The notes: generated by a model from the letters alone, not told the origin. 64,000 nt of DNA from AAA164-E04 sp964342825 (GCA_964342825.1 CAYFHO010000013.1:27010-91009), one strand, 5' to 3'. Shown: positions 8,825 to 17,791, numbered from the stretch's first letter. Translations and numbers: made by a program.

Positions 8825-11800
8825 ATGAAGTCACTAAAACTATGTACCCTCGTTGCGGCACTTACTTTGATGGTGAGTGCAGCGTGTCATGCCGCTGTTC
8901 AAAAGGCGGCTTTTTTGCAGGGGAGCAAACTTGAAGGAGGAGGAGATTTCCTCACCTCAGGAGTCCCCGTCAGCATCGCATGGAATGAACGTTCCTCGAT
9001 TGATCCCTCTGTGTTTGACCACAATGTCAACTCAATGCACCAGGTCACCGTGCTTGAAGATGGAGATTACATTGTGGCGGCCACCATGCCGGTGATCAGT
9101 GTGGATACGCCTGACCTCCGACCGTCCCAAGGGATGGAGGTCTATGTTAATGGTGAACCTGCACCTGGATCGATCGGTCAGTCAGGTTACATCCGTAATC
9201 AACCTCGAAATACCCAAATGCATCAGGAAACTTCCAATCATGCCCACGTTTTGCTGAAGGGCCTGGTTGCTGGTGATGTCGTTGAGGTTAAAGCCTATAA
9301 GACGGCTTCTGAGGGAACTCGAACCCAAATTCAAACAGCCAGTTTGTTCATTGAGCAAGCCGGTGCATCACGAACCATCTTCTCGGCTTTGTCGGATGAT
9401 TCGTTGGCAGGTGTGAATTTGAATCCTGATTTTGAAGGTGCGGGCGAAGATCCAACTGAACTTTCCTGGGCCTCCAACCGCAAGGATAGCGGATTTACCC
9501 ATTCCGACGGAAACGGCGATATTCGTCTCTCCAGCGGAACCTACTTGGTTTACGTGAATGTTCCTTTACTGCGAACCTCTGGCTCCAGATTGTCTCCTTC
9601 ATTGGAAATCCTTTTGGATGGTCAGATTGTTCCTGGTGGGCAATCCAGACAGGGTTATAACAGAAATGCAAATGGCCACAGCGAATCCTCGGTTCATTTT
9701 GCAGGTATCATCCAGGTCGACGGTAATCAAACCTTGACCACACAGACATTGCGTTATGCGAATTCCGGTAATGTGGGTAACGCAGTTCTACCTGATGGAA
9801 AGCATGCTTCCATCTTGATTGAAAAAATTGGTGAAGACGGTGTGTTCATGGCGAGTGCTGTGGAAACAACCAATGATCTGAACCCCGAAGATTGGAACTC
9901 TGCCGAAAAAGAACAGGTTATCTGGGAAAACCCAGGGGTTAACGACAGTAGCACTTACAACCACAGCAATGAAACGATTACAGTTCGTGCTGCTGGTGAC
10001 TACCTGCTGGTTTACAACGATTTGATGGAAGCCCTGGAATCTTCACAACGACCTAATCCAAGAATCACTGTTGAAATCAACGGTGAAGTCTATCCCGGAG
10101 CAGAAACCAAGTCTCACTACATTCGTTTTGCCGACGGCCATAACACAGCCTCTGGCACTATGGCGATCCTGTTGGAGGGACTCTCCGCCAACGACCGCAT
10201 TACCGTCAGCACCCAACAGGAAGCGATTGCCGGTGCGGTTGGACTGGAAGGTTTTTCAGACCAGGTTGCTATCTTGGGGCTTATCAAGAAACCAAGCCTT
10301 GATACCTCCAACATCCAGGCTGCTCCCCGTGTGGTTTCCTTTGGTGGTGATCGCAATGGGTTTAACATTCAAATCCAGGAATTCAGTGCCACAGTCGATG
10401 CCGACAGTGTCTCAGTCACACTCAATGGTGCAGCGGTGGACACAGACGTAAATTCCGCAGGTGGACGCGTAACCATCAGCTATGCTTTTCCAAGCGTGCC
10501 TGATTCCTTGAGTTCGCATGACATTCATTTGGAATTCAGTGATTCAGCAGGTGGATCTCATACGGCAGATCTGAGCTTCCTGGTTTCAGACATTTACGGA
10601 AAAGTGCCACCGTTGTTTAAAAACGGTTCAGTGGATACCAATTCCAATGGCTTTGTTGCCAACGTTTCCCAGATTAGTGAAACGCAATCCGGTGCGACCA
10701 ACCTGCATGGCAACAATATTGATAATGCCAATTTCCAGCTCTCCGGTGGCTACACCGATGCAGATGGAAATCAGTACGTGAACGAAGCTGGACCAGCCAA
10801 TGCGAATGACTGGCAGTTCAGTCCTGTCGATGTCGATTTTATCAACATGCACCAGGATGGCGACGCTGGAGCGGCTGGTAACTTCACCGATGCCACCGGT
10901 TTTACCGAGGCATTTATTCCCAACATTCCGGGCTTCAATGATTCCACCGACGGTATTGCCGCTGAGTTCCTGACATATTTGGAATTGGAGCAAGGCTGGC
11001 ACACCTTTGGTGTCAATAGCGATGACGGATTTGATGTTACTGTAGGACCTGCACCTCAGGACCTATTGGCGGAAAGCCTCGGCAGCTTCAATGGTGGTCG
11101 TGGTGCATCGGATACGTTATTCGAGTTCTATGTCGAAGAATCTGGATTTTATCCGACACGACTCCTCTGGTTCGAAGGAACTGGTGGTGCCAATGTTGAA
11201 TTCTTCAGTGTTGTCGACGGAGAGAAAATACTGATCAATGACCGTGATAATCCAAATTCCATCAAGGCCTACAAGACTGCCCAAACCAGACCTTACGTCT
11301 CAGGATTCGGGCCGGCATCTGGTGTGCTCTCCGACAGTGTCTCATTTGAAATCACCAATGGAGATGTTCAGATCGATCCCGATTCCATTCAGTTAACGGT
11401 GGACGGTGCCCAGATCGCTTCTCCAACGGTAGAAGTTAACGGAAATGTTGTCAGTATCTCCTACATGAACGATGGGTTATTTGCCGGGGGCGATCATTTG
11501 GCCACGGTGACCTACACAGAAAATTCCGATCCTGCGGTTACTCGTACTGTTGAACACGCGTTCTCAGTGCCCAAGGGGATGGCAGCTATTCTGCAGGACG
11601 ATCCAACAGTCTATTATAGACTGGGAGAAACTTCCGGAATCACCGCAAGAAGTGAAGTAGGAGCTGGAATCGATGGAACTTACGTTTCGGCCAATGGCGG
11701 AGCCCTTCCAACATTGGGCGAAGAACGCCTCGTAGTTGGGGCTGCATCGGGCTCGGTTTTGTTTGACGCCGCTTCCCAGAATCGGGTCAACATGCCAGAT

Positions 11801-12601
11801 CACGCTGCTACCAACACCGGCGGTCCCTACAAGGAAAGAACCATGGAGCTTTGGTTCAAAGCGAGAAGCCTTCCAGCTTCACCTGATTTGGCAGACTGCA
11901 TGGTAATCATTGAAGGTGGCGGACGTACTCGCGGTATCACCATTTACCTGCAAGGCACCGATAATCCTGACGAAGCTACTCTCCACATGAATGTGTGGAA
12001 CCGAGCTGAAGAATTCTGGGGTGCTTTGGATGGTCCTGACGGTCCTGTCTATGTCAGCCGTGAAGGAATCAAAGCAGGTGAAACCTACCACATCGCCTTT
12101 GTCATGAATGGTGATGACACTCCAGATGGGTTTGATGGAACATTAACCGGATACATCAATGGTGCTGAGTTTGGCCAGGTTCCTGGTGTTCACTTGCTCT
12201 ATAACCACGGTGACGATTATGCCATCGGTGGTGTGTGGACCAATGCCATGTTCTGGGATGAAGACCCTGCGTCCAATCTTTCCGCAGTTGCCAGTGGCTT
12301 CTTCTTTGACGGTTGGATTGATGAGGTTGCTTTCTTCAGTAGCGCCCTGTCTGCAGCACAAATTAAAGCTCACTATGACGCGGGTAACACCGAAGTTCCG
12401 TTCACTCCTGGTGGCAATGGTGGCGGTGATGGTGGCCAGATCAATTCTATCGCCATTGCTGATGGTAATGTGGTGATTGAATTCGAAGGAACGCTGAAGA
12501 GTTCCGCAACAGTGACAGGGCCATTCGCTCCTGTGGCTGGTGCAACCTCTCCTTACTCAGTGGCGCCTGATCAATCAGCCCAATTCTATATCGCTGACTA
12601 A
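8825..12601 (+). CDS. Large secreted multidomain protein with LamG domain
   Basis: From ATG 8825 the product is 1258 residues with a signal peptide (cleavage near A-C-H-A-A, residue 24). Residues of about 25-500 hold three tandem jelly-roll-like repeats, each with a V-x-V/I-N/D-G-x-x-x-P-G core followed by a G-Y or H-Y-I-R segment. Two Ig-like segments (about 500-590 and 830-910) flank a PA14-like part (about 710-810, W-H-T-F-G-V-N-S-D-D-G-F). A LamG/concanavalin-like domain (about 918-1190) is last, followed by a short Gly-rich linker and a C-terminal module ending in A-Q-F-Y-I-A-D. Domains of this type bind glycans or cell surfaces. No catalytic residues are recognised. The gene is single, with a terminator directly after it. 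Confidence 0.85.
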   Translation: MKSLKLCTLVAALTLMVSAACHAAVQKAAFLQGSKLEGGGDFLTSGVPVSIAWNERSSIDPSVFDHNVNSMHQVTVLEDGDYIVAATMPVISVDTPDLRPSQGMEVYVNGEPAPGSIGQSGYIRNQPRNTQMHQETSNHAHVLLKGLVAGDVVEVKAYKTASEGTRTQIQTASLFIEQAGASRTIFSALSDDSLAGVNLNPDFEGAGEDPTELSWASNRKDSGFTHSDGNGDIRLSSGTYLVYVNVPLLRTSGSRLSPSLEILLDGQIVPGGQSRQGYNRNANGHSESSVHFAGIIQVDGNQTLTTQTLRYANSGNVGNAVLPDGKHASILIEKIGEDGVFMASAVETTNDLNPEDWNSAEKEQVIWENPGVNDSSTYNHSNETITVRAAGDYLLVYNDLMEALESSQRPNPRITVEINGEVYPGAETKSHYIRFADGHNTASGTMAILLEGLSANDRITVSTQQEAIAGAVGLEGFSDQVAILGLIKKPSLDTSNIQAAPRVVSFGGDRNGFNIQIQEFSATVDADSVSVTLNGAAVDTDVNSAGGRVTISYAFPSVPDSLSSHDIHLEFSDSAGGSHTADLSFLVSDIYGKVPPLFKNGSVDTNSNGFVANVSQISETQSGATNLHGNNIDNANFQLSGGYTDADGNQYVNEAGPANANDWQFSPVDVDFINMHQDGDAGAAGNFTDATGFTEAFIPNIPGFNDSTDGIAAEFLTYLELEQGWHTFGVNSDDGFDVTVGPAPQDLLAESLGSFNGGRGASDTLFEFYVEESGFYPTRLLWFEGTGGANVEFFSVVDGEKILINDRDNPNSIKAYKTAQTRPYVSGFGPASGVLSDSVSFEITNGDVQIDPDSIQLTVDGAQIASPTVEVNGNVVSISYMNDGLFAGGDHLATVTYTENSDPAVTRTVEHAFSVPKGMAAILQDDPTVYYRLGETSGITARSEVGAGIDGTYVSANGGALPTLGEERLVVGAASGSVLFDAASQNRVNMPDHAATNTGGPYKERTMELWFKARSLPASPDLADCMVIIEGGGRTRGITIYLQGTDNPDEATLHMNVWNRAEEFWGALDGPDGPVYVSREGIKAGETYHIAFVMNGDDTPDGFDGTLTGYINGAEFGQVPGVHLLYNHGDDYAIGGVWTNAMFWDEDPASNLSAVASGFFFDGWIDEVAFFSSALSAAQIKAHYDAGNTEVPFTPGGNGGGDGGQINSIAIADGNVVIEFEGTLKSSATVTGPFAPVAGATSPYSVAPDQSAQFYIAD

Positions 12602-12636
12602 GTCTGAGTTTGTGTTAAAGAATCAGTTCTGAGATC

Positions 12637-12676
12637 AAAAGGCCGGATCCGTTTGGATTCGGCCTTCTTTTGTTTT
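12637..12676 (+). terminator. Rho-independent terminator after the LamG protein gene
   Basis: A 12-bp stem (12639-12650 with 12655-12666, one G-T pair) closes a GTTT loop and is followed by a T-rich run (CTTTTGTTTT). It lies 35 bp after the stop codon of the gene ending at 12601. Confidence 0.85.
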
Positions 12677-12703
12677 GGTATATCAGAAAGTATTCATCCC
12701 ATT

Positions 12704-13117
12704 GGTAGGATCGCGCTGCCGCGCAACTGTAACGCACCCGAACCAACAAGAAGCTCCGAACACTCTATCTTCTAGAGATGCGATGCACTCAACCCGAACG
12801 GAAGCCTTGAAGCCGCGCAGCAGCGCAGCTCTACCAATGAAGTGGTAGGGTCGCGCTGCGGCGCGACTGTAACGCACTCGAACCAACAAGAAGCCCCGAA
12901 CACTCTACCTTCTAGAGATGCGATGCACGCAACCCGAGTGGAAGCCTTGAAGCCACGCAACAGCGCAGCTCTACCAATGAACCGGTAGGGTCGCGCTGCC
13001 GCGCGACTGTAGCGCACCCGAACCGAAAAGAAGATCCGTATACTCCATCGATCCTGAGATGCGATGCACTCAACCCGAAATGAAGCCTTGAAGCCGCGCA
13101 GCAGCGCAGCTCTACCA
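12704..13117. repeat. Three tandem copies of a 140-bp-period element with inverted ends
   Basis: Copies at 12704-12836, 12844-12976 and 12984-13117 are closely similar, with starts exactly 140 bp apart. Each begins GGTAGG(A/G)TCGCGCTGC and ends GCAGCGCAGCTCTACCA. The two ends are imperfect inverted repeats of about 22 bp, so each unit could fold into a hairpin. The spacers between copies are 7 bp. The short GC-rich palindromic ends recall REP/MITE-type dispersed elements. No transposase or RAYT gene is in the window. Minus-strand open frames here are by-products of the repeat. Confidence 0.9.
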
Positions 13118-13275
13118 GATAACTACAATGAAAACGAATTCTGATAAGGCTTGAGCCATAAGCTTGCCTCTGGCAGAAATGGGGAGTTGAGATCAACTTC
13201 CTGACGTGTATTCTTAACAAGTAAGTCACTTGAATCCTCAGTGAGTAAAGTGCGATTTCTCAACAAGCATCACTG

Positions 13276-13932
13276 ATGACAGATACAAACACAGCTTTGT
13301 CGAATGACTTGGATGGATTCCACGAGGATCTGTCTTTGCTGTGTCGTCGTTTGGAAAGTGGTTATTCAGGCCAGCCTTTAGTTTCTAACCTGAAATTGGA
13401 AAAGGTGAAAGACACTCAGTCATTCATTCGTTTTTCCGAGCAGTATGTCCGTTATTTACTCGTTCCCGTTGAATTGCCTGCCATAGTGAGCGCTGCCGAA
13501 TTGGTCTCAAAGAACGCATTTCGGGAGCTTTTGGCTCTTGATAAACAGCTGGGATCCGAACCGCTCTTGAAAGTATTTGAAGAAGCCAGTCGAACCCTGG
13601 GGCGGAATCAACTGCGTAAACTGAGAGGTTTGAAGGATGTTCGTATTTTATCGCGGTACAGGTCCGCGGTGATGGATGGGAACGCCCATGGATGGCACAT
13701 CCTGGTTTATGGCGCCGTTCTACATATGTTTTCCATGCCCTTGCGGCAAGGTTTGGCCAAGTACCAACAACAAGTTTTATCGAGTTTTGCCCAGTCTGCC
13801 TGCCAGTCTCTTCAGTGGTCCGAAAGTGAGTGGAACAAGGTGAGCCAATTCATTCGACAGATCCCGGTTCCTTCTCTTGAGTCCATTTGTCCAGAAGAGC
13901 AGTCCTCTGTTTTACCTTTCATTATTGTGTGA
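13276..13932 (+). CDS. UreF-like protein
   Basis: The 218-residue protein resembles the urease accessory protein UreF (PF01730) in several places. L-P-A-I-V (67-71) leads to L-L-A-L-D-K-Q-L, then E-A-S-R-T-L-G-R-N (103-111), which matches the UreF A-S-R-x-x-G block. H-G-W-H-I-L-V-Y-G-A-V (138-148) matches the UreF H-x-x-V-x-G segment near the C-terminus, followed by M-P-L-R-Q-G-L. The UreF N-terminal motif (S-x-x-P-x-G-x-F-x-H-S) is degenerate here. UreF acts with UreG/UreH in nickel insertion, but no urease subunit or other accessory gene is seen nearby. The stop codon shares one base with the start of the symporter gene, implying translational coupling. The assignment is by eye and the role is open. 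Confidence 0.5.
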   Translation: MTDTNTALSNDLDGFHEDLSLLCRRLESGYSGQPLVSNLKLEKVKDTQSFIRFSEQYVRYLLVPVELPAIVSAAELVSKNAFRELLALDKQLGSEPLLKVFEEASRTLGRNQLRKLRGLKDVRILSRYRSAVMDGNAHGWHILVYGAVLHMFSMPLRQGLAKYQQQVLSSFAQSACQSLQWSESEWNKVSQFIRQIPVPSLESICPEEQSSVLPFIIV

Positions 13933-15434
13933 TGACGTACCTGGGGATTCCAGATTGGTGCGTTATTGTTTTCTACATCCTGGGAATCGTTGTCATGGGG
14001 GTTCTGCTTGGCAGAGGGCAGAAAGGGGCTCGTGATTATTTCCTTGGTGGGCGAAATATTCCCTGGTGGGGAGTAGGTTTATCCATCCTGGCAACCGAAA
14101 CCAGTGCCCTGACATTCATCGGCGTTCCAGCTTTGGCATATGGCAGTAATCTGACTTTTATACAGATTGTCATCGGTTATGTCCTGGCTCGAGTTGTTCT
14201 GACCATTTGGATTGCTCCCTATTATTTTCGAGGTGAAATATTTTCTCCTTATGCGCTGATTGATCAAACCTTTGGGAGCGGAGCCAGAATGACCGCAGCC
14301 GCCTTTTTCCTGATTGCCGGTACCCTGGCAGCCGGAGTTAGGGTTTATGTGACATGCATCCCCATTCAGCTGATGCTTGGATTAACCGATGGAGGCATCA
14401 TTTGGGCCATCTTATTGTTTGTCGGCCTGTCATTGATTTATACTTACATCGGAGGATTGAAATCCGTTGTCTGGACTGATGCCGTGCAGTTTGGATTGTT
14501 TTTTATCGGTGGATTGTTTGTGGTGTGGTACCTGCCTCGGCTCTACGGAGGAGGGGCTGAATTGTTCAGGGACTCATTGGATGCTGGAAAATGGCAATGG
14601 TTTCATGGGGGATTCTCTCTCAGCATGCCCTTCAATATTTGGATGGGTGTGTTTGGGGCGATCTTTTTAACCATGTCCACTCATGGAGCGGATCAACTCA
14701 TTGTTCAACGCGTTCTGGCATGCAGAGATCTTAAGGAAGGACGCAAAGCACTCATTTTGAGCGCGGTCTTGATCCTTCCCTTGATGTTATTGTTTTTGAT
14801 CATTGGAATTTTTCTTTGGACCTTTTATCAAAAATTCCCCGATATGAAGATCGCCGTTCCGGAAATCCGTCCCGGTGTGCAGAAGGCAGATTATATCTTT
14901 CCCATCTTTATCCTTTCGGAACTACCTGCAGGTTTAAAAGGATTTCTGGTTGTCGGGATTATTTCGGCAGCCATGTCATCGGTCAGTTCCGCTCTCTCCG
15001 CTTTGGCCTCGGTATCGACCATGGATTTCTATCAACGATGGTTCAGAAGCTATCAAGACGAAGCTTCACAGTTAAAGTTCAGCCGAGTATCCACTTTGAT
15101 CTGGGCAGTGCTCCTGGTAGGGGTGGCCTGGTGGACGAAGAGTCAACCCACAGTTTTGAATGTCGCATTTAGTTTGAGCGGATTAACTGCCGGAGGATTG
15201 TTGGGGGCTTTGATGCTCTCCCTTGTGCTGCGTGGCAGGCAAAGGCCTGGCTGGCCTTTGATGATTGGGATGTGTGTGAGCCTTGCGGTGGTTTTTTATG
15301 TAAAGACATACCATGGAGAGGTGATTGCCTGGCCCTGGTTTACCTTGATTGGGTTGTTGACCACCGTGATTGTTTGTATCGCATTGATGTTGATCAGTGG
15401 GCAGAAGGGGACGCTCAAGTCTCGACAGACTTGA
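13932..15434 (+). CDS. Sodium:solute symporter (SSS family)
   Basis: From ATG 13932 the protein is 500 residues with about 13 hydrophobic segments. Near the N-terminus are the family features Y-F-L-G-G-R-N-I-P-W-W-G-V-G and A-T-E-T-S-A-L-T-F-I-G-V-P-A, typical of SGLT/PutP-type sodium symporters. S-A-A-M-S-S-V-S-S-A-L lies in the later helix that contributes the sodium site. The substrate (sugar, carboxylate, urea or other) cannot be assigned. The start overlaps the stop of the UreF-like gene (TGATG), so the two are probably translated together. Its 3' end overlaps the convergent reductase gene by 20 bp. Confidence 0.9.
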   Translation: MTYLGIPDWCVIVFYILGIVVMGVLLGRGQKGARDYFLGGRNIPWWGVGLSILATETSALTFIGVPALAYGSNLTFIQIVIGYVLARVVLTIWIAPYYFRGEIFSPYALIDQTFGSGARMTAAAFFLIAGTLAAGVRVYVTCIPIQLMLGLTDGGIIWAILLFVGLSLIYTYIGGLKSVVWTDAVQFGLFFIGGLFVVWYLPRLYGGGAELFRDSLDAGKWQWFHGGFSLSMPFNIWMGVFGAIFLTMSTHGADQLIVQRVLACRDLKEGRKALILSAVLILPLMLLFLIIGIFLWTFYQKFPDMKIAVPEIRPGVQKADYIFPIFILSELPAGLKGFLVVGIISAAMSSVSSALSALASVSTMDFYQRWFRSYQDEASQLKFSRVSTLIWAVLLVGVAWWTKSQPTVLNVAFSLSGLTAGGLLGALMLSLVLRGRQRPGWPLMIGMCVSLAVVFYVKTYHGEVIAWPWFTLIGLLTTVIVCIALMLISGQKGTLKSRQT

Positions 15435-16173
15435 GGGCCTGAAATCTTAAAAACATTTCACCCTGAACGGATCGGTGTTCGACACATTCAAAACGAGCCG
15501 CATCGATCAGGTTTGGAACTCCAATTCCATCGCTAATGGTCGCATTCGTTTTGCCTCCGAAAACCCAGGGGCAAATCGTTAGAAAAATTTCATCCACCAA
15601 TTGATGTCGAAAAAACGCGTCGTTCAATTGACCTCCACCTTCCAAAACCATTCGATCAATGCCCCAATGACTTTTGAGCCAGCCCGTCATGAAGTTCCAG
15701 TCGATTTGTGAATTTCCAAATGATTGGACTTCAACCCAGGGCTTCGTTTTGAACTTTGGTTCGCAAAAACATTTTCCTGATTCGGTTGTCACAATCAATA
15801 TCTGGGAAAAATCTTTCTGAAACACGAGGCATTCGGGATTGATCTTGCCTGAGGCGCTGACAATGATCCTTTTGTTGTGAGAGTGAAGACTGTTTTTCTT
15901 TCGCAGATGGATAAACTTATTAGTGCCGGGACCTAAATCGACTGCTCCTTGTTCCACGGTATTGCGTCCGCAAATAACTGCATCCATGGATGCCCTTATC
16001 TTCAACATTCGATGATGATCGCGAGGGCTTCCGAATTCAGACATCGAACCAGATTCAACATCACCGTTCGAACATCGATCTGACAAGCGAGGTCCACTGA
16101 CCTTTCCATCCGCTGTCATGGCCATGTTGACAGCAATCCATGGGCGACGAGTTTTGGTCAGTGGGGGCTTCAT
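15415..16173 (-). CDS. RibD C-terminal domain reductase (riboflavin-type/DHFR-like)
   Basis: The 252-residue protein is a stand-alone RibD_C reductase domain: P-W-I-A-V-N-M-A-M-T-A-D-G-K near the start, D-A-V-I-C-G-R-N-T-V in the NADPH-binding region, and M-V-L-E-G-G-G-Q-L-N at the C-terminal core. In riboflavin synthesis this fold reduces the ribosyl side chain of the pyrimidine intermediate with NADPH. Here there is no deaminase domain, so the protein may pair with a separate RibD or serve another pathway. It lies 14 bp downstream of queA on the same strand, so it is probably co-transcribed with it. Confidence 0.8.
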   Translation of the reverse strand: MKPPLTKTRRPWIAVNMAMTADGKVSGPRLSDRCSNGDVESGSMSEFGSPRDHHRMLKIRASMDAVICGRNTVEQGAVDLGPGTNKFIHLRKKNSLHSHNKRIIVSASGKINPECLVFQKDFSQILIVTTESGKCFCEPKFKTKPWVEVQSFGNSQIDWNFMTGWLKSHWGIDRMVLEGGGQLNDAFFRHQLVDEIFLTICPWVFGGKTNATISDGIGVPNLIDAARFECVEHRSVQGEMFLRFQALKSVET

Positions 16174-16187
16174 GGTGTGTTTTCAGT

Positions 16188-17288
16188 CTACTCAATCAGC
16201 ATCGCGTCGCCATAACTGAAAAAACGATACTCATTATCAATGGCCTCTTGATAAACACGCTTGATGCGGTCGACTCCTTGCAAATCTCCTGGAGAAGCAA
16301 AGGCTGAAACCAGCATGATCAAGCTGCTCATGGGGAGGTGGAAATTGGTGATTAAACGATCCACCAGTTTAAAAGTATGGGGAGGATAAATAAAAATATC
16401 TGTGCTCTTACTGAAGGAACAAATCGGATCGCCAGGTTTCCAGTATTTGGCCAGAGATTCCAGAACCCTTAAACTCGTGGTTCCAACTGCTGTTATTTTA
16501 CCATGACGTTGGCGAGTTTCATTGATCATTTTCAAAGATTGCTCGGAAACCATGTATCTTTCTTCATGCATTTTGTGATCTGCAATCCTTTCAGCTTTTA
16601 CGGGATTAAAGGTTCCAAGCCCAACGTGCAGTGTGATGTAAGCGATGCGGACGCCCTTGTCTTGAATGGTCTTCAATAATTGAGGAGTAAAGTGGAGACC
16701 TGCTGTAGGGGCGGCAACAGATCCCGCTGATTTTGCATACACCGTTTGATATCTCTCCTTGTCCTCAGAAGTGGGGGATTGATCACGATGAATGTAAGGG
16801 GGAAGGGGAACCTCACCATGCCTTTCCAAAATATCCAATACTTGGGCACCTTCTGCAAACCTGACAAGATACTGACCTTCTTCTGTTTTTTGGGTGACCT
16901 CCACTAAGATCCCTGTCCGTTGGCCTTTCCTGTCATAAAGTTCAATGACAGTTCCCGGATGGGCTCGTTTGCCGGGTTTCAACATCGTCAGCCATTCCTG
17001 ATCCCCAATTTGTTCAACGAGGAGTAGTTCCATTTTACCTCCTGATGAAGCCTTTTCACCTCTCAGCCTTGAGGGGATGACTTTGGTGTTATTCAGCACC
17101 AGAAGATCATCCGGATTCAATATTGAAACGATGTCCGTAAATCGTTTGTGCCCGATATTCCCGCTTGAACGTTGGTAATTAAGCAATCTTGATTCATCGC
17201 GGGAACCTTGGATCGGGTGTTGTGCGATGAGTTCCTCCGGCAAATCAAAATGAAATGCCCTAGTTTCTATGGATGATGGATCTGTCAC
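16188..17288 (-). CDS. queA: S-adenosylmethionine:tRNA ribosyltransferase-isomerase QueA
   Basis: The 366-residue product matches QueA over its length: F-D-L-P-E-E-L-I-A-Q-H-P near the start, N-N-T-K-V-I-P-S-R-L, G-S-V-A-A-P-T-A-G-L-H-F-T in the centre, T-L-H-V-G-L-G-T-F-N-P-V and N-F-H-L-P-M-S-S-L towards the end. QueA transfers the ribosyl part of SAM to preQ1-modified tRNA to make epoxyqueuosine. The start is a GTG at 17288 with no better in-frame ATG close by. The length fits the family (about 350 aa). The gene is divergent from the dcw cluster and heads a two-gene unit with the reductase gene. Confidence 0.97.
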   Translation of the reverse strand: MTDPSSIETRAFHFDLPEELIAQHPIQGSRDESRLLNYQRSSGNIGHKRFTDIVSILNPDDLLVLNNTKVIPSRLRGEKASSGGKMELLLVEQIGDQEWLTMLKPGKRAHPGTVIELYDRKGQRTGILVEVTQKTEEGQYLVRFAEGAQVLDILERHGEVPLPPYIHRDQSPTSEDKERYQTVYAKSAGSVAAPTAGLHFTPQLLKTIQDKGVRIAYITLHVGLGTFNPVKAERIADHKMHEERYMVSEQSLKMINETRQRHGKITAVGTTSLRVLESLAKYWKPGDPICSFSKSTDIFIYPPHTFKLVDRLITNFHLPMSSLIMLVSAFASPGDLQGVDRIKRVYQEAIDNEYRFFSYGDAMLIE

Positions 17289-17573
17289 AATTTGAAAAGA
17301 CGATTTATTTATATCCCGTTCAATTGCAATAAAACAATTTTATGGTAACTTGTATTTCATTCCAAAAGGTTCAGTCACCTGCATTCTGTTTATTCTGTGA
17401 GTTATCGCAATTAGAGGCAGCAAGGAACGACGCAAAAGAATGCAGGTAGGGGAAGAAACACGAGGAAAGACTGGGGCCCGGAAGGAGACCAGACAGAAAA
17501 GTGTGTGTCAAAATGTGGGGAAATCAAAAGTTGTATTCAGAGCCCCTTGTTGATGCGGATGGTTATGTCTGAC

Positions 17574-17615
17574 TCGATAAATGCGTAAGTGGCAAATTGC
17601 AAATTTATCGATAAA
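17574..17615. promoter_or_regulatory. TCGATAAA palindromes upstream of mraZ
   Basis: TCGATAAAT (17574-17582) and ATTTATCGA (17603-17611) are 9-bp inverted arms with a 20-bp spacer. The right arm is itself within a perfect 12-bp palindrome TTTATCGATAAA (17604-17615). The spacer also holds a GCAAATT direct repeat. It is a plausible protein-binding site for control of the dcw cluster; the binder is unknown. Confidence 0.35.
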
Positions 17616-17714
17616 GTGTCGTAAAAAGCAGTATTTCTATCGTCGTTTTCTGCCTTCATCTCCTTGGTAGAATTTTTTCAAAGCATTCGTTACGTGTTTT
17701 TTTGTATTGACGTG

Positions 17715-17731
17715 GTGTCAGGTTGTGACAC
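17715..17731. promoter_or_regulatory. GTGTCA-N5-TGACAC dyad upstream of mraZ
   Basis: Perfect 6-bp arms (17715-17720 and 17726-17731) lie about 60 bp before the likely mraZ start, directly after a TTGACG that could be a -35 element. The dyad has the size of a dimeric repressor operator. The function is inferred from symmetry and position only. Confidence 0.3.
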
Positions 17732-17791
17732 TCTGTGTTGGTCTAGCCCAAATTGTGGTCATTTATGGCCACTGGTGTTTTTTGTGTTGTT

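Larger units (their letters stand above)
17289..17791. other. Intergenic region between queA and the dcw cluster
   Basis: About 500 bp with no convincing gene. It must hold the queA promoter and the mraZ promoter. It contains two dyads (17574-17611 and 17715-17731) and a single TGTGGGGAAA at 17514-17523 that looks like one MraZ-box half. The GC/purine-rich segment 17415-17500 might be transcribed leader RNA, but no known RNA family was recognised. Confidence 0.5.

Noticed and set aside
12683..13229. Three minus-strand open frames with repeated R-A-A-A-R-P and G-F-K-A-S segments
   Set aside because: They are the translation of the 140-bp tandem repeat. The frames have no ribosome-binding sites and follow repeat copies exactly.
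13276..15434. A urease operon
   Set aside because: Only the UreF-like gene is present; no catalytic subunit or UreG/UreD gene lies in the window.
17415..17500. Sequence resembling the GAGGAAAG and GACAGAA parts of bacterial RNase P RNA
   Set aside because: Only two short matches; the region is too short and lacks the P4 partner spacing and other conserved parts, so the likeness is probably chance.
17514..17523. A full MraZ-binding box array
   Set aside because: Only one TGTGGGGAAA was found; at least two or three spaced repeats are expected.
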